NCBI GenBank assembly: GCA_019753285.1
Contig: JAIELD010000015.1
Location: 1 to 64,000, forward strand
DNA length: 64,000 bases
DNA from: Beijerinckiaceae bacterium
GTDB taxonomy: Bacteria > Pseudomonadota > Alphaproteobacteria > Rhizobiales > Beijerinckiaceae
Direction of reading: 5' to 3'
This document shows, piece after piece, positions 43,617 through 51,546 of this stretch. How positions within the stretch are numbered: position 1 is the first letter of the stretch; the number at the start of each line of letters is the position of its first letter. The translations under genes were made by a program, and so were the position numbers. The notes under the pieces are model-generated. The model was not told the DNA's origin. It searched no databases and saw only the letters and a list, made by a program, of their open reading frames with translations.

Positions 43617-44288
43617 TCAGGCCGCGAGCGCGGCCAATACGGCGTCTGTCGACGCGACCCAGCCGAAAATGCCGCCCTGCGCTGCGATCATCCGCAGGCC
43701 GACCTCGTGAAATTCCGGGAAATAGGACGCGCAGGCATCCGAAAGTACGAGGCAGCGATAGCCGCGATCGTTGGCCTCGCGCACGGTGGTGTGCACGCAG
43801 ACTTCCGTCGTCACGCCGGCGACGAAGAGCGTCTCGATGCGGCGGTTGCGCAGCATCAGGTCGAGCTCGGTCTGGTAGAATGCGCCCTTGCCCGGCTTGT
43901 CGATCACCGGTTCGCCGGGTTGCGGCGCAAGCTCCGGCACGATGTCGTGCCCCGCCTCGCCGCGGATGAGAATGCGGCCCATGGGTCCGGCAGCGCCGAT
44001 ACGCTTCTCCGGCTCGCCGCGCTCGACCTTGGCAGGCGGCGCATCGGATAGATCAGGTCTATGGCCCTCGCGCGTATGGATCACCATCATGCCGCCGGCG
44101 CGGGCGAATGCCAGCATGCGCCTGCATGGTTCTATGGCGGCGGCCAGCAGTGAAACATCGTTGCCGAGCGCCGCGCCAAAACCGCCGGGTTCGAGAAAAT
44201 CGCGCTGCATGTCGATGATGATGAAGGCGGTGCGCACGAGATCAACGCTGAGCGTATCGGGCTCCGCAGGAATGTCGAACCGGCTCAC
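43617..44288 (-). CDS. Biuret hydrolase-like cysteine hydrolase (isochorismatase fold)
   Basis: This protein of about 223 residues starts at a GTG at 44288, which has GGAGG seven bases upstream; the longer track start lacks support. The Asp-Lys-Cys triad is seen in '[20 protein letters not shown]', '[19 protein letters not shown]' and '[20 protein letters not shown]'. '[16 protein letters not shown]' and '[17 protein letters not shown]' are close to rhizobial biuret amidohydrolase as I remember it. The likely reaction is hydrolysis of biuret or a related ureide to an allophanate-type product. It heads the operon with NCS2 permease, atzG and atzE, below a sigma-54-like promoter. Confidence 0.85.
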   Translation of the reverse strand: MSRFDIPAEPDTLSVDLVRTAFIIIDMQRDFLEPGGFGAALGNDVSLLAAAIEPCRRMLAFARAGGMMVIHTREGHRPDLSDAPPAKVERGEPEKRIGAAGPMGRILIRGEAGHDIVPELAPQPGEPVIDKPGKGAFYQTELDLMLRNRRIETLFVAGVTTEVCVHTTVREANDRGYRCLVLSDACASYFPEFHEVGLRMIAAQGGIFGWVASTDAVLAALAA

Positions 44289-44326
44289 GTAAAGGCCTCC
44301 GCAACGCAAAACACCCATGTTGGCTA

Positions 44327-44342
44327 AGCAAGCCCCGTGCCG
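44327..44342 (-). promoter_or_regulatory. Sigma-54 (-24/-12) promoter for cysteine hydrolase operon
   Basis: On the - strand CGGCACGGGGCTTGCT matches the -24/-12 consensus TGGCACGnnnnTTGCW at all but the first fixed base, with the required ten bases between GG and GC. Transcription would begin near 44317, leaving a leader of about 30 bases that contains the GGAGG before the GTG at 44288. This suggests control by RpoN and an enhancer-binding activator such as NtrC. Confidence 0.7.
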
Positions 44343-44368
44343 CGCGCCGCTACGACGAGATCGTTTGG

Positions 44369-44416
44369 CGGATGACGATTTGCACAATCTTTGCATGGAC
44401 TTGGGGCAACCCATGC
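44369..44416 (+). promoter_or_regulatory. Possible weak -24/-12 element and dyad before atzF
   Basis: CGGATGACGATTTGCA at 44369-44384 has GG and GC ten bases apart and a good -12 half (TTTGCA) but a poor -24 half. Just downstream, at 44393-44416, GCATGG and CCATGC with inner TTG/CAA form a dyad typical of an operator. Either may control atzF, whose TTG start is at 44455. Both are weaker than the opposite-strand site. Confidence 0.35.
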
Positions 44417-44454
44417 CTGCGCTTTAGGCTCCCGCCGCAACAGAAAGCCCGCCC

Positions 44455-46254
44455 TTGCCAACGCTCGCCGACCTTCTATCCGCCCATGTCGAAGGCCGTG
44501 TGCCGCTCGCCGAGACGATCCGCCAAAGCTACGCGCGCCACCGCTTGCAGGCTGATGACGCCATGTTCATCACGCTCAGGCCGGAACAGGAGGCGATCGC
44601 CGAAGCCGAGCGCCTCCAGGCGGAAGGGCATCGCGGCCGCCCGCTCTGGGGCATACCGGTTGCCATCAAGGACAATATCGACGTCGCCGGCCTGCCGACG
44701 ACCGCAGCTTGCCCCACCTTCGCGTACCAGCCCATGGTCGACGCCAGCGTCGTGGCGAGACTGCGCGCCGCCGGAGCAATCGTCATCGGCAAGACCAATC
44801 TCGACCAGTTCGCGACTGGCCTCAACGGATCGCGCTCGCCATACGGCACGCCGCGCAATGCATTGCGGGCCGATCTCGTGCCCGGCGGATCGAGCTCCGG
44901 ATCGGCATCGGCGGTGGCGAGCGGCATCGTTCCCATTGCGCTCGGCACCGACACGGCGGGATCAGGCCGCGTGCCGGCCGGACTACAAAATCTTGTCGGG
45001 CTGAAGCCGAGCCTCGGGCTCGTTCCGATCACTGGAGTTGTACCGGCCTGCCGGACACTCGATTGCGTCTCGATTTTTGCGCAAACGGTGGACGACGCCT
45101 CGCTGGTTCTGTCCGTCATCGCCGGGCCGGATGCCGCAGACCCGTTCTCGCGCGCTCTTGAGATCGGCCGGCCGGGCGGATTGCCGCCTTCTCTGAAATT
45201 GGGCGTGCCGACGCCGGAAACACTGCACTTCGACGGCGACCCTGACGCGAGAGCAAGCTTCGAACTCGCCATAGCGCGGGCAAGCTCCCTCGGCGCGCAA
45301 ATCGTGCCCATCGACATGACGCCATTCTATGCGGCGGCGAAGCTGCTGTACGATGGCCCCTGGGTCGCGGAACGCTTTCTCGTCATCGAGAAGCTGTTGG
45401 CGGACAACCCGGAGGCGATCCTGCCGGTCATCCGCAGCGTGATCGCCGGCAAGCCGCTGGTCGACGCGGCCAAGACCTTCGCCGCCCGCTATAAGGTGGC
45501 CGAGATCGCGCTCGCCGCAAAGGCGGTTTTCAAGACGATCGATGCGCTGATGGTGCCGACCGCGCCGCGCCCGGTGACGCTCGCTGAAATGGAAGCCGAT
45601 CCGATCGGCAAGAACTCGCTGCTCGGCACCTACACCAATTTCGTCAATCTGCTCGATCTTTGTGCGCTGGCCGTGCCCGCGACCCTTGCTACGGACGGCA
45701 CGGCGGCGGGGGTCACCTTCATCGCGCCTGCAGGCCATGACAGCGCGCTCGCCGGCATCGGCCGCGCCTTTCACGCGGCCGCCGCGCTGCCGATGGGTGG
45801 CACTGGGGAGCCGCTGCCACAGCTTTCGGACATTCCGGCCGCGGCTCCGCCGGGCATGATCGAAATCGCCGTCGTCGGCGCGCATCTCTCAGGCATGCCG
45901 CTCAACCATGAACTCGCCAGCCTCGGCGGCGTGTTTTTGAGAGCGACCGCGACCGGCGACAGCCACCGGCTGTTCGCACTGCCGGGCGGACCGCCCTTCA
46001 GGCCGGGGCTGTTGCGGGTTGCACCTGGTGCGGGCGCGCCGGTCGTCATCGAAGTCTGGACGCTGCCGATCGCAGGGTTCGGCCGCTTCGTCGCCGGCAT
46101 TCCCTCCCCGCTCGGCATCGGTACGCTGACGCTAGCCGACGGCACCACCGTCAAGGGATTCATGGTCGAAGCCATCGCCACCGAGAACGCTCGGGATGTG
46201 ACCGACTTCGGCGGATGGCGCGCATACATAGCCGCTCAGACGGCCACCCGCTAA
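44455..46254 (+). CDS. atzF: Allophanate hydrolase
   Basis: This 599-residue two-domain enzyme hydrolyses allophanate to ammonia and carbon dioxide, the last step of biuret, cyanurate or urea-carboxylation routes. The amidase domain (about residues 1-440) has Lys in 'GIPVAIKDNIDVAGLPTTAA', Ser in 'VPGGSSSGSASAVASGIVPI' and the nucleophile in 'GTDTAGSGRVPAGLQNLVGL'. The C-terminal domain (about 465-599: 'EIAVVGAHLSGMPLNHELAS', 'FALPGGPPFRPGLLRVAPG') is the AtzF-specific domain. Translation starts at TTG. It is divergent from the cysteine hydrolase operon. No urea carboxylase gene adjoins, so urea amidolyase activity is not implied. Confidence 0.93.
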   Translation: MPTLADLLSAHVEGRVPLAETIRQSYARHRLQADDAMFITLRPEQEAIAEAERLQAEGHRGRPLWGIPVAIKDNIDVAGLPTTAACPTFAYQPMVDASVVARLRAAGAIVIGKTNLDQFATGLNGSRSPYGTPRNALRADLVPGGSSSGSASAVASGIVPIALGTDTAGSGRVPAGLQNLVGLKPSLGLVPITGVVPACRTLDCVSIFAQTVDDASLVLSVIAGPDAADPFSRALEIGRPGGLPPSLKLGVPTPETLHFDGDPDARASFELAIARASSLGAQIVPIDMTPFYAAAKLLYDGPWVAERFLVIEKLLADNPEAILPVIRSVIAGKPLVDAAKTFAARYKVAEIALAAKAVFKTIDALMVPTAPRPVTLAEMEADPIGKNSLLGTYTNFVNLLDLCALAVPATLATDGTAAGVTFIAPAGHDSALAGIGRAFHAAAALPMGGTGEPLPQLSDIPAAAPPGMIEIAVVGAHLSGMPLNHELASLGGVFLRATATGDSHRLFALPGGPPFRPGLLRVAPGAGAPVVIEVWTLPIAGFGRFVAGIPSPLGIGTLTLADGTTVKGFMVEAIATENARDVTDFGGWRAYIAAQTATR

Positions 46255-46256
46255 CG

Positions 46257-47972
46257 TCAGGCCGCGACGCCCGGCGGATGGGGAATGGCGGTGAGTAATT
46301 CCTTGGTGTAGTCGGCCTTCGGCGAGCCGAGTACCTCTTCGGCCGTGCCTTCCTCCACGATGCGGCCCGTCCGCATCACGATCACCCTGTCGCAGAGCAG
46401 CCGCACGACGTTGAGATCATGGCTGACGAAGAGATAGCTCATGCCGAGGCGATGCTTCAGCTCTTCGAGCAGGTTCAGCACGACCGCCTGGACAGACACG
46501 TCGAGCGCGGCGGTCGGCTCGTCGAGAATGACGAGATCGGGATCGAGCGCTATGGCGCGGGCGATGCCGACGCGCGCCTTCTGCCCGCCCGACAATTGAT
46601 GCGGAAAACGGTCGATGAGATCGACCGGCAACCCGACGAGGCGCGCCAGTTCCTCGCAGCGGGCGCGCAGGGCGTCCCGGCCAAGCCCGCCGCCCATGCG
46701 CATGATCGGATCTGCGATGGCGCGCTCCGCCGTGAAGCGCGGGTTGAGGCTGTCGGTCGGGTCCTGAAAGACCATCTGGATGCGGCGGCGCATGGGTGAC
46801 GCCGCAAACGCCTTCGCCGGAATGGCGCCAATGTCGACGCCGTCGAACATGATGCTGCCGCCGGTTGGATCGATCAGCCGCGTCACCATCATCGAGGTGG
46901 TGGACTTGCCGCAGCCGGATTCGCCGACAAGCCCGAGCGTTTCTCCGCGCGCGACCGTGAAGCTGATGCCGTCGACCGCTCGGAAGGCCGGCTTTGCCGC
47001 CTCAGACGAACCGGTGAGCTTCGACCACAATTTCGAGGCCTGCGGCCGGGCATATTCCTTGACGAGTCCCTCGATGCTGAGGAGCGGCGTCGACGAAACA
47101 TCGGCCTTGGCGGCAGCCGGCGATTTCATCTCCGGCGCTCCGGCGCTGGGCACGGCGGGGAGAAGGTCGGCGAGCGTCATGCCGATGCGCGGCGTCGCCT
47201 GCATCAGCCGGCGCGTATAGGCATGCTGCGGCGCGGTGAAAATCTGCCCGGCGGCGGCCGTCTCCACGACCTTGCCCTTCTCCATCACAACGACCTTGTC
47301 GCAATAGGCGGCCGCGAGGCCAAGATCATGCGTGATGAGGATCGTCGACATGCCGCGCGCACGCGTCAGTTCGACGATGAGGTCCATCACCGCCTTCTGC
47401 GTGGTGACGTCGAGACCGGTGGTCGGTTCGTCGGCGATGAGAAGCTGTGGCTGGCAGGCGATGGCGAGCGCAATGACGACGCGCTGGCACATGCCGCCCG
47501 ACAATTCGAACGGATAGGCGTCGTAGCGCTCCTGCGGGTTGGCGATCTTGACCTGCGCCAGCGCCTCGATCGCCTTTTCCTTTGCCGTGGCGCGCGTCGC
47601 CTGCACATGCTGCAGCAGCACGTCCTCAATCTGCCGGCCGACCTTGCGAATGGGGTTGAGAGCAGCGCGCGGATTCTGGAAGATCATCGAGATTTCACGG
47701 CCGCGGAGATCCCGCATCTGGCTTTCGCTCGCCGTGACGAGATCGATTCCGGAGAAGCTGATTGAGCCATTGGCCACGCTGCCCGCGCGGTCGAGGATTC
47801 GGACCACCGCATAGGACGTCACCGACTTGCCTGAGCCCGATTCGCCGACGATCGCGACCGTTTCGCCTTTGGCGACCGAAATATCGATCGATTTCACCGC
47901 CTGGACCGTGCCGCGCCGCGTCGCGAACTCGACCGTCAGATTCCTGATCTCCAGCAGCGGCGGCGCGCTCAT
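46257..47972 (-). CDS. Fused dipeptide/oligopeptide-type ABC ATPase (DppD-DppF)
   Basis: The 571-residue protein contains two ATPase domains in one chain. The first (about residues 8-260) has Walker A 'AIVGESGSGKSVTSYAVVRI', signature 'YPFELSGGMCQRVVIALAIA' and Walker B 'LLIADEPTTGLDV'. The second (about 295-560) has 'GLVGESGCGKSTTSMMVTRL', 'FPHQLSGGQKARVGIARAIA' and 'DLVILDEPTAALDV'. It powers the two permeases encoded upstream in the operon. Its start overlaps the DppC-like gene by one base. The stop lies two bases from the atzF stop on the other strand. Confidence 0.94.
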   Translation of the reverse strand: MSAPPLLEIRNLTVEFATRRGTVQAVKSIDISVAKGETVAIVGESGSGKSVTSYAVVRILDRAGSVANGSISFSGIDLVTASESQMRDLRGREISMIFQNPRAALNPIRKVGRQIEDVLLQHVQATRATAKEKAIEALAQVKIANPQERYDAYPFELSGGMCQRVVIALAIACQPQLLIADEPTTGLDVTTQKAVMDLIVELTRARGMSTILITHDLGLAAAYCDKVVVMEKGKVVETAAAGQIFTAPQHAYTRRLMQATPRIGMTLADLLPAVPSAGAPEMKSPAAAKADVSSTPLLSIEGLVKEYARPQASKLWSKLTGSSEAAKPAFRAVDGISFTVARGETLGLVGESGCGKSTTSMMVTRLIDPTGGSIMFDGVDIGAIPAKAFAASPMRRRIQMVFQDPTDSLNPRFTAERAIADPIMRMGGGLGRDALRARCEELARLVGLPVDLIDRFPHQLSGGQKARVGIARAIALDPDLVILDEPTAALDVSVQAVVLNLLEELKHRLGMSYLFVSHDLNVVRLLCDRVIVMRTGRIVEEGTAEEVLGSPKADYTKELLTAIPHPPGVAA

Positions 47973-48871
47973 CAGTTGCGCCTTTGCGGATCGACGAGGT
48001 CGCGGACGCCATCACCGAGCAGGTTGAAGCAGAACACGGCGAGCATGAGCGCGAGGCCGGGGAAGAAGGCGATCCACCATTCCCCGGAAACGATGAAGGC
48101 CGCACCCTCGGCGACCATGATGCCCCATTCCGGCGTCGGCGGCCGCACGCCAAGCCCGATGAAGGACAGGCCCGCGGCGTTCAAGATCGCATAGCCCATG
48201 GTGAGCGATACCTGCACCGCCATGATCGGCATGATGTTGGGGACGATCTGGGTAAGGAGAAGACGCCAGTCCGAATTGCCGGAGAGCCGTGCCGCCTGCA
48301 CGAAGCCCGCCTCCCGCCGCACATTGGCCTCGGCGCGCGCGACGCGCACATAGAGCGGAAAGTTGATGATGGCGGTCGCGATGACGATATTGGTGACGCT
48401 GTTGCCGAGCGCGGCGACGATGCCCATCGCCAGCACAAACAGCGGAAAGGCCATGATGGTGTCCGCGATGCGGCCGACCAGCTTGTCGATCCACCCGCCA
48501 AAAAAGCCCGCCATGACGCCGGCGAGGCCGCCAAACACGAAGACGAGCACGACGGACAACACCGCGATCGCAAAATCGAGCCTCGTCGCCACGATCACGC
48601 GGCTGAAGATGTCGCGGCCGAGCTGGTCGGTGCCGAACCAGTGCTTCCATGTCGGCGGCTTGAGCGCGGCAGCCGTGTCGCTCATCAGCGGATCGAACGG
48701 AACGAGAGACGGCCCAAGGAGCGCCGCCACGACGATCAGGAGGAACAGGCCCGAGGCAAGTCCCGTGATCGGGTTTTCGGAAACGACATGCCGCGCATGG
48801 GCAAAGAAGCTCGTCGAGGGCGGCGCGTCGAAGCGAAGCGGGGCCGGTTCCAGTTTGCCGACATCCGCCAT
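47972..48871 (-). CDS. DppC-like ABC transporter permease
   Basis: The 299-residue inner-membrane permease of the OppC/DppC group has a cytoplasmic N-terminal part and about six membrane segments. Family motifs are 'FDPLMSDTAAALKPPTWKHW', 'FGTDQLGRDIFSRVIVATRL' and the ATPase-contact region 'EANVRREAGFVQAARLSGNS'. It pairs with the DppB-like protein. Spacing is two bases from that gene and overlaps the ATPase gene, so all belong to one operon. The substrate could be peptides or small amides. Confidence 0.94.
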   Translation of the reverse strand: MADVGKLEPAPLRFDAPPSTSFFAHARHVVSENPITGLASGLFLLIVVAALLGPSLVPFDPLMSDTAAALKPPTWKHWFGTDQLGRDIFSRVIVATRLDFAIAVLSVVLVFVFGGLAGVMAGFFGGWIDKLVGRIADTIMAFPLFVLAMGIVAALGNSVTNIVIATAIINFPLYVRVARAEANVRREAGFVQAARLSGNSDWRLLLTQIVPNIMPIMAVQVSLTMGYAILNAAGLSFIGLGVRPPTPEWGIMVAEGAAFIVSGEWWIAFFPGLALMLAVFCFNLLGDGVRDLVDPQRRN

Positions 48872-48873
48872 GC

Positions 48874-49887
48874 TCAGCCCTCCAGCCTCACGCGCGGATC
48901 GATCACTCCGTAAAGAATATCGATCATCAGGTTGAGCAGCACGTAGAGGATCGCCATGGTGAGCACGAAGCCCTGGATCGGCGCGTAATCCGAGGCGATC
49001 AGCGCCTCGACCGCGTAGGAGCCGATACCAGGCCAGGCGAACACCTTCTCGACGAGCACATTCGCGCCGAGCAGGAACGAGAAGACCATGCCGAGCGTGG
49101 TAACGACCGGCAGCATGGCGTTCCTGAAGGCATAGGTGCCGATGATGGTGGAGCTATCGAGCCCGCTCGCCCGCGCGGTGCGCACGAAGTCGGCTCCCAA
49201 CACTGCCAGCATCGAGGCGCGTGTCATGCGGGTGATCGGCGCGAGCGAGAAGATCGCCAGCGTCACCGCCGGAAGGATGAGCTGCGCGAAGGCGGCGCGG
49301 AAGGTCTCGAACTCGCCGGCGATCAGGCTGTCGATCAGCAGGAAACCGGTCACGCGCGCAGGTTCGGAATAGAAGACATCGAGCCGCCCGAGTGGCGCCG
49401 GCGTCCAGCCGAGGATGAAGTAGAATACATAGACCAGCAGCAGGCCGGTGAAGAACACCGGAAGAGACACGCCCGCCGTCGCGATGATGCGGCAGAGATG
49501 GTCGATCCAGGAGCCCTGACGCACTGCGGCCATCACGCCGAGCGGCAACGCGATCGACATGGCGAGAAAGAGCCCGGCAAGCGTCAACTCCGCCGAGGCC
49601 GGCAACCGGGCTGCGATGTCCTTGGTCACGGCCTGTCCCGTGGTCAGCGACTGGCCGAGATCGCCTTTGACCAGAGCTGCGACGTAATCGGCGAACTGAA
49701 CCGGCAACGGCTTGTCGAGGCCGAGCTTGGTGCGAATTTCGGCGATGGCCTGCGGCGTCGCGGCGGGTCCGGCGAAATAGGAGGCGGTATCGCCGGGCAG
49801 CACGCGGGTCAGCAGGAACGTCACGATGATGACCCCGATGAGGCTCGGGATGACTGTCAAGAAGCGCTTGCCGATCTGAGCCAGCAT
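48874..49887 (-). CDS. DppB-like ABC transporter permease
   Basis: The 337-residue permease starts 'MLAQIGKRFLTVIPSLIGVI', typical of OppB/DppB, and has 'VTFLLTRVLPGDTASYFAGP', 'GLDKPLPVQFADYVAALVKG' and the contact loop 'RMTRASMLAVLGADFVRTAR'. About six membrane segments are predicted. It lies six bases after the stop of the first substrate-binding protein gene. It is 30 or so residues longer than common DppB, mostly in loops. Confidence 0.94.
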   Translation of the reverse strand: MLAQIGKRFLTVIPSLIGVIIVTFLLTRVLPGDTASYFAGPAATPQAIAEIRTKLGLDKPLPVQFADYVAALVKGDLGQSLTTGQAVTKDIAARLPASAELTLAGLFLAMSIALPLGVMAAVRQGSWIDHLCRIIATAGVSLPVFFTGLLLVYVFYFILGWTPAPLGRLDVFYSEPARVTGFLLIDSLIAGEFETFRAAFAQLILPAVTLAIFSLAPITRMTRASMLAVLGADFVRTARASGLDSSTIIGTYAFRNAMLPVVTTLGMVFSFLLGANVLVEKVFAWPGIGSYAVEALIASDYAPIQGFVLTMAILYVLLNLMIDILYGVIDPRVRLEG

Positions 49888-49893
49888 GGGCGG

Positions 49894-51480
49894 TCAGGCC
49901 TTGGTGAGATAGCGGAAATCAGGTTCGCGGCACGGCCAGAACTGGTAGCCACCGATCGTCTTCTGCATCGCGACATCGTGCAGCGGCTGCGCGATCGGAA
50001 TAACCGGCACGTCATGCGCCGCCATGGCGACGAAGGCTTCGACCTGCGATTGATAATCGGCGGCATCCTTAGCGAAACGTGCGCCGTCGATCAGCTTGTC
50101 CATCGCCGGGTTCTGGTAGCTGGAGATGTTGAAAATCGAATTGTTGCCGTGGAAATTCCAGAAGAAGTAGTAGTCTGGGAAATCGAGCCAGCCGCCGAAA
50201 CGGTTGATCGCCATCGGATGGATCTTCTTGTTGAGTTCGCCGCGAAAATTCGCGCCGGGTATCTTCGACAGTTCGACATCGATCCCGATGGAGCCAAGCG
50301 CCTCCTTGATCAGCACCGCCATGGGCTCGGCGATTGTCGCGGCGCCGGAATCGAAGATCAGCGTCGTCTTGAAGCCGCCGGGCACAGCCTGATCGACCAG
50401 TGCCTTCGCCTTGGCGGCGTCCGTGACATAGGGGAATGGCTGCGGCCAGGCGGTATTCGGCTTCGGCGGTCCGCCCCACATGGCGACGCCGCGCCCGAAG
50501 AGCGAAGCCTGCATGATTTTCTCATACGGCATCGCCCAGGCGACGGCCTGCCGGACGCGAACATCGGTGAAAGGCCCCGTCGCGGCATTGAGCGCCAGAT
50601 ACCAGAGCGCGTTCGGCACCGGCACGCCGACCACCTTGACCTTGCCGGCTTCCGCAAGATCCTTGAAGTCCTTTGGCGGCAGGCCGTAGGAAATGTCGGC
50701 GTCGCCGCGCTCCAGCAAGGCGCGCCGCGTCGAAGGCGAGGGGATGTCGCGCGCGATGATCTTGCGCAGGGTCGGCAGCTTGCCGCAGGTCCAGGCGTCG
50801 TTGCGCACATAGACGGTCTCGCTGCCGGGCTTCCAGCTCTCCACCTTGAAGGCGCCGGAGCCGGCAATGTTGTTTTTCAGCCATTCCTTCGCCCAGGGAT
50901 CGTCGCCACCATTCTTGATGGCAAGCTCGCTATCGATCACGAAGGGGATCGTCACGGCAAGGTTCGGCAGCGAGAGCTTGTCCTTGCGCAGGAAGTCTAT
51001 GCGAAAGGTTCGGTCGTCGACCGCCACGAACTGTTCCGGCTTCTCGAACGAACCGGCATTCATCTGCGTCTTGGCGAAGCCGCCGATCGAGACCGCGCGG
51101 TCGAACGACCATTTCACGTCCTTCGCGGTCACGGGGCGGCCGGAATGGAACTTCGCCTCGCGCAGCTTGAAGGTGATGCTCATGCCGTCAGCCGCCATCT
51201 GCCAGCTTTCGGCGAGTTCAGGCTCGAGATCGGTCATGTTATAGGCATTGCCGTTGCCGCCCGGCAAAGGCGTCGGCTTGAAGCGGATCAGGCGATCATA
51301 GCAGTTGAGCGCGACGCCGTTGACCGGCTGGGACGAGCCGATGCCCTGCATGTCGAGGCTGTTCGGGCCATATTCCTGAACAAGGATCAGCGTTTCGCTG
51401 CGGCTCGGCGCCTGGGCGAAACCCTTGGCGGCAAAGGGCGCTGCAAGGCCGGCTACCAGGACGGAACGGCGATTGATCAT
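49894..51480 (-). CDS. ABC substrate-binding protein, family 5 (first copy)
   Basis: This periplasmic solute-binding protein of about 528 residues, of the Opp/Dpp family 5, starts at the ATG at 51480 with a signal sequence 'MINRRSVLVAGLAAPFAAKG'. The mature part shows 'YGPNSLDMQGIGSSQPVNGV', 'VTFKLREAKFHSGRPVTAKD' type sequence and 'VKWSFDRAVSIGGFAKTQMN'. It delivers solute to the DppBC-like permeases. It is clearly related over its full length to the next binding protein ('KWSFDRAVSIGG' against 'KWSLDRAVSVGG'), indicating a tandem duplication. The ligand is unknown. Confidence 0.92.
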   Translation of the reverse strand: MINRRSVLVAGLAAPFAAKGFAQAPSRSETLILVQEYGPNSLDMQGIGSSQPVNGVALNCYDRLIRFKPTPLPGGNGNAYNMTDLEPELAESWQMAADGMSITFKLREAKFHSGRPVTAKDVKWSFDRAVSIGGFAKTQMNAGSFEKPEQFVAVDDRTFRIDFLRKDKLSLPNLAVTIPFVIDSELAIKNGGDDPWAKEWLKNNIAGSGAFKVESWKPGSETVYVRNDAWTCGKLPTLRKIIARDIPSPSTRRALLERGDADISYGLPPKDFKDLAEAGKVKVVGVPVPNALWYLALNAATGPFTDVRVRQAVAWAMPYEKIMQASLFGRGVAMWGGPPKPNTAWPQPFPYVTDAAKAKALVDQAVPGGFKTTLIFDSGAATIAEPMAVLIKEALGSIGIDVELSKIPGANFRGELNKKIHPMAINRFGGWLDFPDYYFFWNFHGNNSIFNISSYQNPAMDKLIDGARFAKDAADYQSQVEAFVAMAAHDVPVIPIAQPLHDVAMQKTIGGYQFWPCREPDFRYLTKA

Positions 51481-51546
51481 GAGCGGCCTGCACTTTTGTT
51501 GGACTGCTATTACTGCCGGTTCAAGAGGCAAAGAGCATGCCGAATC

